In this document: in pieces, positions 33,133-42,671 of the stretch | How positions within the stretch are numbered: the stretch's first letter is position 1 | How the letters are laid out: the number at the start of each line of letters is the position of its first letter | Source: an uncultured bacterium | GTDB taxonomy: Bacteria > Muiribacteriota > Ozemobacteria > Ozemobacterales > Ozemobacteraceae | Assembly: GCA_937949615.1 (NCBI GenBank) | Contig: CALEDQ010000028.1 | Span: 62,001 to 126,000, forward strand | Direction of reading: 5' to 3' | Length of the DNA: 64,000 nucleotides | Made by a program: the position numbers and the translations under genes | The notes under the pieces: model-generated | Database searches by the model: none | Told to the model about the DNA's origin: nothing | What the model saw: the letters and a program-made list of their open reading frames with translations, nothing else

Positions 33133-34347
33133 TCAGATGCCGAAGACTTCCTTGAGAAGTGAGAACATGTTCCAGGTGCCCTTTTCGATTTCTTCACCGG
33201 TAAGGCTGGCGCAGAGTTTTCGCATTGCGAGCAGAATCGCGGTGCCGTCACTGCTTTTTGACAGCACGAACGGAATGCCCTGATTGACCGACGGCACAAC
33301 GATGTTACCTTCGCTTGGAATAAAATGGCTGATTGCATAGCGCAGCGATTTTTCGACCTTGGCCGGTTCGAGCCCCATCGATTTGAAGGCGCGGTTGAGA
33401 ACGACCTTGATCTTGTCGCGCGGGATTTTCGATCTGATCAACAGATCGAGCAGCAGTTTGGTATTTTTGATGAAAGTGAGTTCCATGGTCATGACCAGCA
33501 TGATCAGGCTGCTGCAGTCAAAAATTCTCAGCTCCATTTCGGTCAGCTGATTGTGTGTGTCGATGATGATAAAGTCGTAATGCGGCTTGAGCGCTTCGAT
33601 GATTCTGTCGACCAGATCCGGCGAAATCGCTTCGGCCAGTTCGGGCAGCGGCGGCGGCAGCAGCACTTTCAAACCGGAAGAATGCTGGGTCAGCTGTCTT
33701 TCGATGCTTGACAGCTTGAGCGGGCCGGTTTCTTCGAGGAGCTTGTGAATATGCTTGTCGGTGGGCAGGCCAAGAAGTATCGCCTGGTCGCCAAAGGCCA
33801 GGTTCAGATCGAGAAGCACCACTTTCTTTTTCCAGAAACGGGCCAGCATGGTGGCGACATTCGATGAGATAACCGATTTACCGGCGCCACCCTTAACATT
33901 GAAGAAGGTTACGACACGCGCTTCCATGGTGCGGGGTTCGCCTTCTTCAAGCAGTTGTGAAGCCCGGCGTGAATACAGATCGCGGGCTTCCTTGGCAAAG
34001 CCGGGGCATAGACCGATCAGGCGCAGAACTGCCTCTTTCGGAATGAACATCAGATGGAATTCCTGATAGCCGATCAGAGTCGCGAGGGCCGGTGTGCCGT
34101 TGAGAATTTCGACTTCGCCGTAAGCATCGCCCGGGTCAAGGTTGAAGAGGGTGGTTTTGCGTTCGCCGTAGGTTTTGATAACCGCAAGCTGACCCTCGAC
34201 AACGATTATCAGGTCTTCTATCGCTTCTTTTTCAATGATGACGCGGGTGCCTGAAGTATATTTCTGAAAGCGGCAGACGCGTTTAAGTTTTTCCAGCTCG
34301 CGCGTCGGAAGGGTACTGAGAAAGGAAAACGATTTCAGATCGATCAT
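33133..34347 (-). CDS. Cyclic-nucleotide-domain CpaE/MinD-like ATPase
   Basis: This 404-aa protein joins an N-terminal cNMP-binding (CRP-like) beta-roll (about 5-120, with GDAYGEVEILNG) to a MinD/ParA-type ATPase. Its deviant Walker A KGGAGKS (152-158) is canonical, unlike the atypical FHA-CpaE upstream. DLNLAFGDQAILLGLPTD and IIIDTHNQ are the usual later motifs. The whole recalls CpaE, in which a receiver domain precedes the ATPase; here a cNMP domain replaces it. A GGGGAT RBS and its own promoter support the start. It is convergent with the kinase operon, and I infer a shared role in pole or pilus placement. Confidence 0.85.
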   Translation of the reverse strand: MIDLKSFSFLSTLPTRELEKLKRVCRFQKYTSGTRVIIEKEAIEDLIIVVEGQLAVIKTYGERKTTLFNLDPGDAYGEVEILNGTPALATLIGYQEFHLMFIPKEAVLRLIGLCPGFAKEARDLYSRRASQLLEEGEPRTMEARVVTFFNVKGGAGKSVISSNVATMLARFWKKKVVLLDLNLAFGDQAILLGLPTDKHIHKLLEETGPLKLSSIERQLTQHSSGLKVLLPPPLPELAEAISPDLVDRIIEALKPHYDFIIIDTHNQLTEMELRIFDCSSLIMLVMTMELTFIKNTKLLLDLLIRSKIPRDKIKVVLNRAFKSMGLEPAKVEKSLRYAISHFIPSEGNIVVPSVNQGIPFVLSKSSDGTAILLAMRKLCASLTGEEIEKGTWNMFSLLKEVFGI

Positions 34348-34389
34348 CTATGTATCCCCATTGCTGATTGCATTATTATTTTCAAGCAA

Positions 34390-34418
34390 AATATATATGT
34401 AAAATTGCCAATTTGCAA
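34390..34418 (-). promoter_or_regulatory. Promoter of the cNMP-CpaE gene
   Basis: TTGCAA (34418-34413), 17 bp, TATATT (34395-34390), leaving about 36 nt of leader with a GGGGAT RBS. Confidence 0.45.
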
Positions 34419-34480
34419 GAAATGTAAACTTTTTGCAGATTTTGCGGTAAAATAGAAATACCGATCAAGGGGGATGTGTA

Positions 34481-35713
34481 ATGAAACCGCTTCATAAAAT
34501 GATTTGGTTGCTTCCTTTTATAGCGCTGACGGCTGGCGTGCCGGCAGCCGCCAACACGCCTTTTGGCGAAGGCCCGTTCAATATTGGTTCTTCTGCCAAT
34601 GCTGCTGCCGATAAAACGGCGAAAGCAGCTGTCGATAAGAATGAAAAGACAGTTACCGGTACGGTTACCAATGCCGCTACACTTAACCTTCGTACCTCGC
34701 CCTGGGGCGACATCATCGGCACCGTTAAAAGTGGTGACAAGGTTACCATCACTGGTTCGGTCGGCGACTGGTATAAGGTATCTGTGAATGGTAAGACGGC
34801 TTATGTACATTCTGCCTATGTCACGAAGCCGGGCGAGAAGGCGAAGCCTTTTCCGAGTGCCGGTTACGTGAACTGTACTGCTTTGAACGTCAGGCGTGTA
34901 CCGCATGGCGATATTCTCACTCAGATCAAAAACGGTCAGCGCGTCGAAATTCTCGGCGTTGCCGGCGACTGGTACAAAATCAGATGGGGCAACAACGAAG
35001 CTTTTGTCGCCAAGCGCTATATCGATGAGAAAAAGCCGGCGGCTACTCCTGCAAACCCGTATAACTTCACTGGCTATGTTACTGCCAGCGCTCTCAATGT
35101 GCGCCAATCCCCCTGGGGCAAGATTGAGACCACCATTCCGAACGGTATCGCAGTTAAAGTGACCGGTAAAGAAGGCGACTGGTATAAAATCGATTACAAC
35201 GGCAAAACCCGTTATGTGCATGCCAGCTATATTTCGAAAACCAGAGGCAGCACTTCCGGTGGCGGCAACAATTCAACTCCGCCCGTGGCCGCATCAGGCA
35301 ACCTGCAGAAGCGCATTGTTTCAGCAGCCAAGGCTCTTGTCGGCAGCACCGCCTTCAGAACCGCAGACGTTTCAGGTGGCCGCCTTGCCTGCGCCAAAGT
35401 CGTGACCACCGCCCTCAAAAATGCCGGAGCTCTCAGTCAGGTTCATCTGAACTGCCGGTCGGCTGTTTCAGACCTTAAATCAAAGGGCTGGAAAGAAGTT
35501 TCCGTGCCGCCATTTGCCGAAGGTGATGTCATCACCTGGAAAACCTATGATTACACAGGTGACGGTATCAAAGACCCGGATACGCACATCGGCATCATTG
35601 TCAAAGAAGGCAACAGCTACAAGGCGATGAACAACTCTTCATCACTGCGCACCCCGCGTATTACCGATCCTTATGCGATCGGCCCGATTACCAGAGTTCT
35701 CAGAAAGGTTTGA
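34481..35713 (+). CDS. Secreted triple-SH3b protein with CHAP/NlpC-like amidase
   Basis: This 410-aa protein has a signal peptide (about 1-24), three bacterial SH3 domains (58-115, 127-182, 198-252; each with LNLR/LNVR and GDWYKV) and a C-terminal peptidase-like domain. The putative catalytic Cys is 304 (RLACAKVV) and the His is 369 (DTHIGIIV); spacing and fold recall CHAP or NlpC/P60 enzymes. SH3b domains bind peptidoglycan and the enzyme should cut cross-link or stem peptides. GGGGG precedes the ATG. The downstream propeller gene starts 4 nt after the stop. Confidence 0.85.
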   Translation: MKPLHKMIWLLPFIALTAGVPAAANTPFGEGPFNIGSSANAAADKTAKAAVDKNEKTVTGTVTNAATLNLRTSPWGDIIGTVKSGDKVTITGSVGDWYKVSVNGKTAYVHSAYVTKPGEKAKPFPSAGYVNCTALNVRRVPHGDILTQIKNGQRVEILGVAGDWYKIRWGNNEAFVAKRYIDEKKPAATPANPYNFTGYVTASALNVRQSPWGKIETTIPNGIAVKVTGKEGDWYKIDYNGKTRYVHASYISKTRGSTSGGGNNSTPPVAASGNLQKRIVSAAKALVGSTAFRTADVSGGRLACAKVVTTALKNAGALSQVHLNCRSAVSDLKSKGWKEVSVPPFAEGDVITWKTYDYTGDGIKDPDTHIGIIVKEGNSYKAMNNSSSLRTPRITDPYAIGPITRVLRKV

Positions 35714-35717
35714 CAGA

Positions 35718-36686
35718 ATGAAACGCCGTATTTCTGCTGCACTTGCTGTCTGTCTGCTGGCCCTCTCAGTTGCGGCCAACGCCCAGTCCTGGAAAGTTCC
35801 CTACGGCAGCGAAAAGGGAAAAGTCGCTGTCTACAACAGCAAAACCGACCCTAAGTTCGCTGAAGACGCACCCTATGGCCCGATGGCGTTCAGGATTCAT
35901 GGCGAGAATCTCTGGGTTTTAGACTCGATCGGTGGTCGCATTTATGGCTTCGATCAGAAAAATGAGCTCAAAACCGAAGTGACGGTTTCTGGCCTTGAAA
36001 ACTTCAAGCTTCTGGAAGATTTTGCCCTGGTCTCAGGCCCTTCCGGGCGCCCTGAATCCGCATGGGTTGCTGACGCTGCCAGCTGTGATATCCGCAAGAT
36101 TTCACTCGCCGACGGCAAAGAACTGCTGCGCATTGGTGGCCGCGGTTCTGAACCCGGCAAATTTCTGCAGATCAACCAGCTCGAAGTCGACGCTGGCGGT
36201 AGACTCTATGTCGGCGACTATGGCCGCACTGTCATCTCTGTTTTTACCGCTTATGGCGAGCTTGTCCGCGAGATTCCGTGGCAGCGCACCGGTTTTGCTC
36301 TCGATAAAAAAGGGCAGCTGCATCTGCTTGTCTGGCGCGAAAAGGGCGGTTATTTTCACCGCGTCTACTCGGCGCGCGGCCAGCTTTTGCAAAGCCTGCA
36401 TGTCGGTCTTGCCGATCTGCAGAATGCGCGGGTCTGGGGCGTGACCGCCAATGACAGCCTTCTGGTTTCGTTCGTTCCTGCCGGTGGTTTCAAGGGATCA
36501 CTGCAGCTCTTCGAGATCGACGAAGCGGCTCGAATTAACCACAGACTTTCTTTGGTTCCGCCTGCCTCGATGAACCGTTTTGTCGCCGATGCCGGCCAGA
36601 AGGTCTTTGTCGCCGAAGCAGATTTTGCAACGGCCCCCGATGGCAATTTTGCCGTGAAAAACGTGGAATGGGAAGTGAAAAAATGA
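35718..36686 (+). CDS. Secreted beta-propeller-like protein
   Basis: The ATG at 35718 opens a signal peptide (MKRRISAALAVCLLALSVAA) and is preceded by AGAAAGG; an upstream in-frame Met lies inside the SH3b gene. The 322-aa product has repeated WVLD, GRLYVGDYG and KVFVAEA strands, as in NHL or 6-bladed propellers. There is no catalytic signal. It lies between the SH3b amidase (4-bp gap) and another secreted protein (4-nt overlap), so the three form an envelope operon of unknown purpose. Confidence 0.7.
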   Translation: MKRRISAALAVCLLALSVAANAQSWKVPYGSEKGKVAVYNSKTDPKFAEDAPYGPMAFRIHGENLWVLDSIGGRIYGFDQKNELKTEVTVSGLENFKLLEDFALVSGPSGRPESAWVADAASCDIRKISLADGKELLRIGGRGSEPGKFLQINQLEVDAGGRLYVGDYGRTVISVFTAYGELVREIPWQRTGFALDKKGQLHLLVWREKGGYFHRVYSARGQLLQSLHVGLADLQNARVWGVTANDSLLVSFVPAGGFKGSLQLFEIDEAARINHRLSLVPPASMNRFVADAGQKVFVAEADFATAPDGNFAVKNVEWEVKK

Positions 36687-37510
36687 TCAGGTCATTCAGA
36701 TCGTTTATTGTTATCACAGTGATGGTTTTTTCGGCCGGTCTGCTTCTGGCTCAGGATATAACCAGAGAGCCCCTTATCAGAGTATCTGATGAGCTGATTC
36801 CCGGAATTCTTGGCATGCGCAGTGCTGAAGGCAGGGTATTTATTGCCAACAATTCGGGCAGGTTCGTCAGATTCGACCTTGAAACCGGTGAGTCCTTCAC
36901 TGGCAGGACCGGTGGCGAAAAAATGGTCGATTTTGACATCGTTCTTGGTCAGATACTCTTTCTTGACGAAAACGGCAGACTCGGCGGCCATATTCTGCCT
37001 GGCTGGCCCGACAGATCCTGGGATGCCTGCCGTGTCGAAGCCTGCGACGAGGGTGTGCTTATGACCGGTGGCGACAAGGCCTTTTTTCTGGGCAAAACTG
37101 CCACTCAGGCTGTCGAAATTGATCAGGTCGACTTTGCCATGCCGATTCCGAACGGCTTCTTCTGGAGCATGCAGATTCGTCCCGAAGGCAACTGGGGTGC
37201 CGATCTCTATGACTGTCTTGGTAACCTGATGAGTAAAGTTTACAACTTCTCACCAGAATTTGTGCCAGCCGGCATCGAACTTGGGCCTCCCGGTTCCGAA
37301 GGCGAACTGCTTGTGTCTTCAATTGAAGATGGTGCCCGTAAACTGGCTTTTATTGGCAATAACGGCCGCATGTTCTGGAAAATCGACGGGCCCGAAAAGT
37401 TCTGCCCGCGCGATGTCGCCTTCGATAACCAGGGGAACCTTCTCGTGCTCGAAATGAAGGGGCGCGAACTCTGGCTCAATCGCTGGAAAATGGTTCAGCC
37501 CGAAGGCTGA
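36683..37510 (+). CDS. Secreted protein of unknown function, propeller-like
   Basis: This 275-aa protein begins at an ATG overlapping the previous stop (ATGA), with signal peptide MIRSFRSFIVITVMVFSAGL. The mature part has repeated short strands such as GRVFIANNSGRFVRFD and GNLLVLEMKGRELWLN that look like propeller blades. It has no recognised motif. It is the last gene of the SH3b operon. Confidence 0.65.
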   Translation: MIRSFRSFIVITVMVFSAGLLLAQDITREPLIRVSDELIPGILGMRSAEGRVFIANNSGRFVRFDLETGESFTGRTGGEKMVDFDIVLGQILFLDENGRLGGHILPGWPDRSWDACRVEACDEGVLMTGGDKAFFLGKTATQAVEIDQVDFAMPIPNGFFWSMQIRPEGNWGADLYDCLGNLMSKVYNFSPEFVPAGIELGPPGSEGELLVSSIEDGARKLAFIGNNGRMFWKIDGPEKFCPRDVAFDNQGNLLVLEMKGRELWLNRWKMVQPEG

Positions 37511-37538
37511 GCGACATTATAACTGAGTTTTAAAACAA

Positions 37539-37565
37539 CGCGGCCCCGTTAAACACGGGGCCGCG
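37539..37565 (-). terminator. Terminator of the folC-namZ operon
   Basis: An 11-bp perfect stem (CGCGGCCCCGT / ACGGGGCCGCG) with a 5-nt loop, followed on the minus strand by TTGTTTT. It may also work for the plus-strand genes. Confidence 0.75.
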
Positions 37566-37582
37566 CTGCATAACAGCCTGTT

Positions 37583-38743
37583 TTAGCGGCGTGGGTAAAT
37601 GAAGAATTCCTGGCGCTCACGCCTGAAGTCGTCGACACCGGCATTGGCGGACTGCATAATAGCATCAGGTTTTTTACCGGCGAGCAGACCTTTTCTGATA
37701 AGGCTGGTACCGGCAAGGTAGTCGATGAACGGTTCGCTGAGATTAGGGCGCCCGGCAAAAGTAATCTGGCCCGGGTGCGTCTGCATCAGAGCATAAAGCG
37801 CTGCAACCCCGATGTATACAGCATTGTCGATATTGCGGCTGCTGCTTGCAAGGTTGATGCCGTGGCAGTGTTCGCCCTCGCATTTGCCAAATTCAGGCAC
37901 AAAGTCGGTCGCTTTGACGCTGATGTTTGCCGGCAGCAGCGGCTTTAGGCATTGAGCCCATGCCTGACCATCGACCCAGGGCGCCCCCAGATTGCGAAAA
38001 GGGGCATTGGTGCCCCGGCCTTCGGCAAGCTCGGTTCCTTCAAACAGGCAGGTGCCCGGATAAAATGCAGCAGTTACGGTGTCAGGCATGCTCGGAGACG
38101 GCTTGAACCACGGAAATCCAAGTTCGTTGAAATCGGTCGGGCAAAGATAATCCTGGCATTCAAAGACTTTTACCTCAATGCCAAGGCCTTTTTTAGCCTT
38201 CCACCAAAGGGCGAGCTCGCCGGGAGTCAGACCGTAGCGCAATGCGATCGGCAGATGCCCGACAAATGATGTCAATTCTGGCTCAAGCATCGGGCCTTCG
38301 ACAATGACGCCACCGAGCACATCTGGCCGGTCGAGAACTGCAACGGGCACACCAGCTTCATCAGCTGCCTCCATGATGTTTCTCAGCGTCGAAATATAGG
38401 TGTAGAACCTGACTCCGACATCCTGAATGTCGTAGATGATCAGGTCGAGATCTGCAAGCAGCTTGACTTCGGGTTTTTTGTTGGGCCCATAGAGGCTGAC
38501 GATTTCGACTTTCAGCTCATCGTGTTTTGAGTTGGCAACATGCTCACCATCGGGGGCGTCTGAATTGAAGCCATGCTCAGGGGTGAAAATCCGCTTCAGA
38601 TTGAAACGTTTGTCTTCGGCCAGGCGCCTGACAAGATGAACACCATGCCGGTCACGGCCGGTGAAGTTAGTCACTGCCGCGATATTGAGAGCGCCTTTGA
38701 ATGAACTGTTAAAAAATGTTTCTATGCCGGGTGCAAAAGTCAT
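37583..38743 (-). CDS. namZ: DUF1343/NamZ-like exo-N-acetylmuramidase
   Basis: This 386-aa protein has the DUF1343 signatures: TGRDRHGVHLVRRL, RIFTPEHGF, IYDIQDVGVRFYTYISTL, LDRPDVLGG and FEGTELAEGRGT. NamZ cleaves N-acetylmuramic acid from the end of peptidoglycan chains. The ATG at 38743 overlaps the folC stop by 4 nt (ATGA); a longer frame from 38917 would run into folC and has no RBS. No signal peptide is seen, so it may be cytoplasmic in recycling. The gene ends at its own terminator. Confidence 0.9.
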   Translation of the reverse strand: MTFAPGIETFFNSSFKGALNIAAVTNFTGRDRHGVHLVRRLAEDKRFNLKRIFTPEHGFNSDAPDGEHVANSKHDELKVEIVSLYGPNKKPEVKLLADLDLIIYDIQDVGVRFYTYISTLRNIMEAADEAGVPVAVLDRPDVLGGVIVEGPMLEPELTSFVGHLPIALRYGLTPGELALWWKAKKGLGIEVKVFECQDYLCPTDFNELGFPWFKPSPSMPDTVTAAFYPGTCLFEGTELAEGRGTNAPFRNLGAPWVDGQAWAQCLKPLLPANISVKATDFVPEFGKCEGEHCHGINLASSSRNIDNAVYIGVAALYALMQTHPGQITFAGRPNLSEPFIDYLAGTSLIRKGLLAGKKPDAIMQSANAGVDDFRRERQEFFIYPRR

Positions 38744-40014
38744 TTTCCGTTTGCTTCCTTGAGAGCTTCTGAAATCAGATAGAGAGAACCAGTTATCAGA
38801 ACACAGCCGGCATTTTGACGGCAGGCGGCGAGAGCCTCCTGAAGATTGTCGTGCCACTGCCATTTCGCTGCCAGTGGCGTGGCGTCGAACTGTTCTCTGG
38901 TCATGGTGCGGCTGCACTGCGGTGGCACAAAGCAGAGATGCCCGCCAAACTGTGCCAGCTGTTCGGCCATATCGACAAATGGCTTGTCTTTGAGTGCTCC
39001 GAAGATGATATTGAGCGGCGCCGGCGGCGGAAAATCTTTTAGATAACTGACGAGCGAAGCCAGACCTTCAGCATTGTGCGCTCCGTCAAGCAGCAGTGGC
39101 GGATTTCCTTTTATCCACTGCAGTCGCCCCGGCCATCTGGCACCGGCAATTCCTTTGCTGATCGCTTCGTCTGGGATGTCGAAGCCGTGTTTGCGCAGCT
39201 GCTTGACCAGTTCGAGCGCGATTGCCAGATTGTCGAGCTGGTGCTCGCCGGGCAGTGCCATGAAAACGGGCTCTTCGCTTTCCGGCAGTCTGATAAGATG
39301 ACCTTCGGCATTGCTCTCTATTACTTCAAAATTACCGGCTGGTCGTGCGATGATCAGCTGACTGTTGTTTTTCTTACATGCGGCTTCGAATTCGGCAAGT
39401 ATCTCCGGGGCTTTTTCTGCGGTGATCAACGGCCGGTTTTTGCGCAGAATTCCGAGCTTTTCGCGGGCAATTGCCAGCTTGCCGGTGCCGAGATATTCCT
39501 GGTGGTCGGTGCCGATGTTGGTGATTACAGAAATTTCGGGGCTGCAGGAGTTGGTAGAGTCGAACCGGCCACCAAGGCCAACCTCTACGAGAGCCAGATC
39601 GATTTCTGACTCGTTGAATCCCCAGAAGGCCAGCGCGGTAACCGTTTCAAAAAAACTCGCCGGGCCGATCGAGGCCTCTTTTTCCATGATTTTGCCGACT
39701 TCCTGAATTGCCTCGGTGCCTTTGGTCCAGAGCTTGTCAGGCATCGGGCGACCCTGTATTTTTATGCGCTCGCGAATATCGACCAGATGAGGTGAAGTGA
39801 AACTTCCCGTCATATAGTCCTGGCATTGCAGCATGATCGATTCAGTAATGGCAGTAACCGAACCTTTGCCATTGGTGCCGCCAATCAGAACGCAGGCGCA
39901 GTTGTTCTGCGGACTGTCGAGTTCTTCGAGTAAAAAGTTGATACGGTCGAGACCGTAAGGGCCGGTTCTTACTCCCCGGTCAAGTATCCATCTGGTTGCT
40001 TCGTGAATTTTCAT
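38740..40014 (-). CDS. folC: Folylpolyglutamate/dihydrofolate synthase
   Basis: This 424-aa Mur-ligase-family protein has the P-loop GGTNGKGSV (45-53), the TSPHLVDIRERI motif, DSTNSCSPEISVITNIGTDH, and LLDGAHNAEGL. It adds glutamate to folates (and to dihydropteroate if bifunctional). The length is typical (420-430). GGAAAG precedes the ATG. Its coupling to namZ, a peptidoglycan gene, by a 4-nt overlap is unexpected. Confidence 0.95.
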   Translation of the reverse strand: MKIHEATRWILDRGVRTGPYGLDRINFLLEELDSPQNNCACVLIGGTNGKGSVTAITESIMLQCQDYMTGSFTSPHLVDIRERIKIQGRPMPDKLWTKGTEAIQEVGKIMEKEASIGPASFFETVTALAFWGFNESEIDLALVEVGLGGRFDSTNSCSPEISVITNIGTDHQEYLGTGKLAIAREKLGILRKNRPLITAEKAPEILAEFEAACKKNNSQLIIARPAGNFEVIESNAEGHLIRLPESEEPVFMALPGEHQLDNLAIALELVKQLRKHGFDIPDEAISKGIAGARWPGRLQWIKGNPPLLLDGAHNAEGLASLVSYLKDFPPPAPLNIIFGALKDKPFVDMAEQLAQFGGHLCFVPPQCSRTMTREQFDATPLAAKWQWHDNLQEALAACRQNAGCVLITGSLYLISEALKEANGK

Positions 40015-40121
40015 GGTCTGCTTTCCGTCTGTTGCAGTGAATTAGGGCCGTAAACGTCGCCAATATAGCAGAACACCGCCAACAAAAAAAGACAATTTGT
40101 ATTGTTTTCTCACCTGTCGCC

Positions 40122-40149
40122 TTGAAAATGCCGATTGTTTTATTGTACT
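40122..40149 (+). promoter_or_regulatory. Promoter of the PBP1A gene
   Basis: TTGAAA (40122-40127), a 16-bp spacer and TGTACT (40144-40149), 23 nt before the ATG, with AGGATGG as RBS. Confidence 0.45.
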
Positions 40150-40172
40150 CTGTTGCAACAGGATGGTAACTT

Positions 40173-42656
40173 ATGCTTTTTTTTAACGGGGAAGACCCCG
40201 AAGAAATCGAAGATCCCAACGAAGAAGATGAAGATAATGAGTCTGAGACGATAACTCAGAAGATTGTCGGCTGGCTCTGGTTTTTTTTCAAACTCGGCTT
40301 TGTGCTCAGTATCATTGCCATAATCGTGGTAACCGGTGCCGTTATCGGTATTGTTAAAGGTTTTTCCGAGAAGATCCCGATTATTGCAGATAACTCCTAT
40401 CGGCCAAATCTGACAACCCAGGTTTATGATGCCAAAGGCAGGCTGCTGGCCAAACTGCATGCCGAAGAAAACCGCACCCGCATTCTTGCCGGTCAGGAAA
40501 TTCCTGACATCATGAGACATGCAGTGGTTGCTATCGAAGATGAACGCTTCTACGAACACTATGGCATCGATGTCGTGGGTATCGCCCGTGCCATGGCCAA
40601 AAATATTCAGGCTGGCCGCGTGGTTCAGGGGGCTTCGACGCTGACGCAGCAGCTGGTAAAAAATGCCTTTCTGACCAGTGAAAAGACTTTCAAGCGCAAA
40701 GCCATCGAAGCGATGATGGCCTTTCAGCTTGAGCGCAAGTATTCTAAAGAAGAGATTCTGACTCTTTACCTGAACGAGATTTATTTCGGTCATGGTGCCT
40801 ACGGCCTTGCCGCTGCCGCCGAAATTTACTTTGGCAAAGACCCGAAAGATCTGACTATTGCTGAATGTGCCATGCTGGCCGGGATTCCGAAAAGCCCCGT
40901 AGCCTTTTCACCGTTCAAAAACCCCAAGAACAACGAGAGTAGAAAGGCTCTGGTTCTGGCAAAGATGGTCGAACTCGGCTTCATTTCGCCGGCTCAGTAT
41001 GAAGAAGCGAAGGTTGAAAAACCGGTTCTGGTGCCCCTTAAAGCTCAGGAAGTCAAGGCTCCTTATTTTGTAACCTATGTCAGAGACCAGCTTCTCGAGA
41101 AATATGGTGCCAATCTTGTTTATTGCGGCGGTCTCAAGGTGCATACCACTCTCGATCTCGAATTTCAGGAATATGCCGAGCAGGCTATGGCATCAGCTCC
41201 TATCTTCAAAGAATTCCCCATTAATAAGTATCCTGGCCTGAATGGTTCACTTGTTTGCCTTGATCCCAAAAACGGTTATATCAAGGCTCTCTATGGCGGT
41301 CGAAGTTTTGAACAGTCACAATTCAACCGCGTTACCCAGGCTTACCGTCAGCCGGGTTCTTCTTTCAAACCATTTGTATATGCCACTGCACTCGAAGAGG
41401 GTGGTCTGCCGAACGATCCGGTCGTTGATGAATATATTTCCTATACCAACCCCTGGACCCGCAAAGTCTGGTCGCCGAAAAACTATGACCTGAAATATCA
41501 CGGAACAGTAACTCTGATGAAGGCTCTTTGTAAGAGCTTCAACGTTCCGGCGGTAAAACTGATCGACAAGCTGACTCCGGCCAAGGTCATCAGGTTTGCC
41601 AAAAGACTTGGCATATCTGCCCCAATGGAACCCAATCTTTCGCTGGCACTGGGCTCCGGCCAGTTCACCCCGCTCGAAATGGCCTCTGCTTACGGCGTTT
41701 TTGTAAACTCCGGGATTTACTGCCGGCCGATTTCGATCGTAAAAGTCGTTGATCGCGACGGCAATATTCTTGAAGAGAACCTGCCGAAAGCGAAAGAAGT
41801 CATGAAAGCCGTTAACGCCGCAATGATCTGTGATATGCTGCGTACCGCAGTTGAACGCGGCACTGGTGCCCGGGCCAGAATTCCGGGTAAGGCAGTCGCC
41901 GGGAAAACCGGTACCACCAACGATTATGTTGATGCCTGGTTCAATGGTTTCACTCCCGATCTTGTCACAATCGTTCAGTTCGGCTTTGACATGCCGAAGA
42001 CCCTCGGCAAAGGCAAGGCCGGTGGTTCGGTCTGTGGCCCGGTCTGGAAAGACTTTATGGAAAAAGTCCTCAAGAGCTATCCAAACAATGATTTCCCTGT
42101 ACCTGACGGCGCCGTTCGCTGCCGCGTCTGCATGGCAACCGGCAAGCTTGCTTCAAAGGGTTGCCCGGGCAATGAAGTCGTGTCACAGGTTTTTCCGATC
42201 GAATCACAGCCTCTGGTCGAATGCCGCCATGGCGGTGGTCTGCTCGGCCCGGTAGTTGCCGCTTCGAATGGTTATGAGGCCGAAGACAGCGATGTCCCAT
42301 CGGCTGCTGACGAAAGTGCTTTCATGCCTGACCCGGATTTCTTCAGAGGCAATTATCAGAGCCCGGCACAGCCGGTCAAGCCGCCTGCAGTCAGCGGCAC
42401 CTGGTCATCACGTGAAAATCCTGATACCGCAGTTCTGCAAAGTGCTCCGCAGCAGAAGCTCCCAAATTCGCAAATTCCAGACGAGGCGTTTCTCGATGAC
42501 GATCTTGCCAATGCACCTGCTGTCGATGAAGACGATCTTGCCGATGCGCCGGCCGTCGAAGAAACCCCTGCTCCTGCTCCAGCACCGGTTCGTGAGCCTG
42601 GTGTCGTCATAACTCCTCCCGCCGGTGGCGTAGAATTTCGCGACGATTATAACTGA
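40173..42656 (+). CDS. mrcA: Penicillin-binding protein 1A
   Basis: This 827-aa class A PBP has an acidic N-terminus, one membrane helix (about 36-62), a GT51 glycosyltransferase domain (EDERFYEHYG 122-131 with Glu 122, GASTLTQQ about 153-160) and a transpeptidase domain with SSFK (Ser 396, Lys 399), SFN (455-457) and KTGT (578-581). It polymerises and cross-links peptidoglycan on the outer face of the inner membrane. The last 100 residues form a disordered Pro/Ala/Asp tail containing a near-repeat DDLANAPAVDE / DDLADAPAVEE. It ends before a convergent hairpin. Confidence 0.96.
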   Translation: MLFFNGEDPEEIEDPNEEDEDNESETITQKIVGWLWFFFKLGFVLSIIAIIVVTGAVIGIVKGFSEKIPIIADNSYRPNLTTQVYDAKGRLLAKLHAEENRTRILAGQEIPDIMRHAVVAIEDERFYEHYGIDVVGIARAMAKNIQAGRVVQGASTLTQQLVKNAFLTSEKTFKRKAIEAMMAFQLERKYSKEEILTLYLNEIYFGHGAYGLAAAAEIYFGKDPKDLTIAECAMLAGIPKSPVAFSPFKNPKNNESRKALVLAKMVELGFISPAQYEEAKVEKPVLVPLKAQEVKAPYFVTYVRDQLLEKYGANLVYCGGLKVHTTLDLEFQEYAEQAMASAPIFKEFPINKYPGLNGSLVCLDPKNGYIKALYGGRSFEQSQFNRVTQAYRQPGSSFKPFVYATALEEGGLPNDPVVDEYISYTNPWTRKVWSPKNYDLKYHGTVTLMKALCKSFNVPAVKLIDKLTPAKVIRFAKRLGISAPMEPNLSLALGSGQFTPLEMASAYGVFVNSGIYCRPISIVKVVDRDGNILEENLPKAKEVMKAVNAAMICDMLRTAVERGTGARARIPGKAVAGKTGTTNDYVDAWFNGFTPDLVTIVQFGFDMPKTLGKGKAGGSVCGPVWKDFMEKVLKSYPNNDFPVPDGAVRCRVCMATGKLASKGCPGNEVVSQVFPIESQPLVECRHGGGLLGPVVAASNGYEAEDSDVPSAADESAFMPDPDFFRGNYQSPAQPVKPPAVSGTWSSRENPDTAVLQSAPQQKLPNSQIPDEAFLDDDLANAPAVDEDDLADAPAVEETPAPAPAPVREPGVVITPPAGGVEFRDDYN

Positions 42657-42671
42657 AGTCAGACTGACTGA

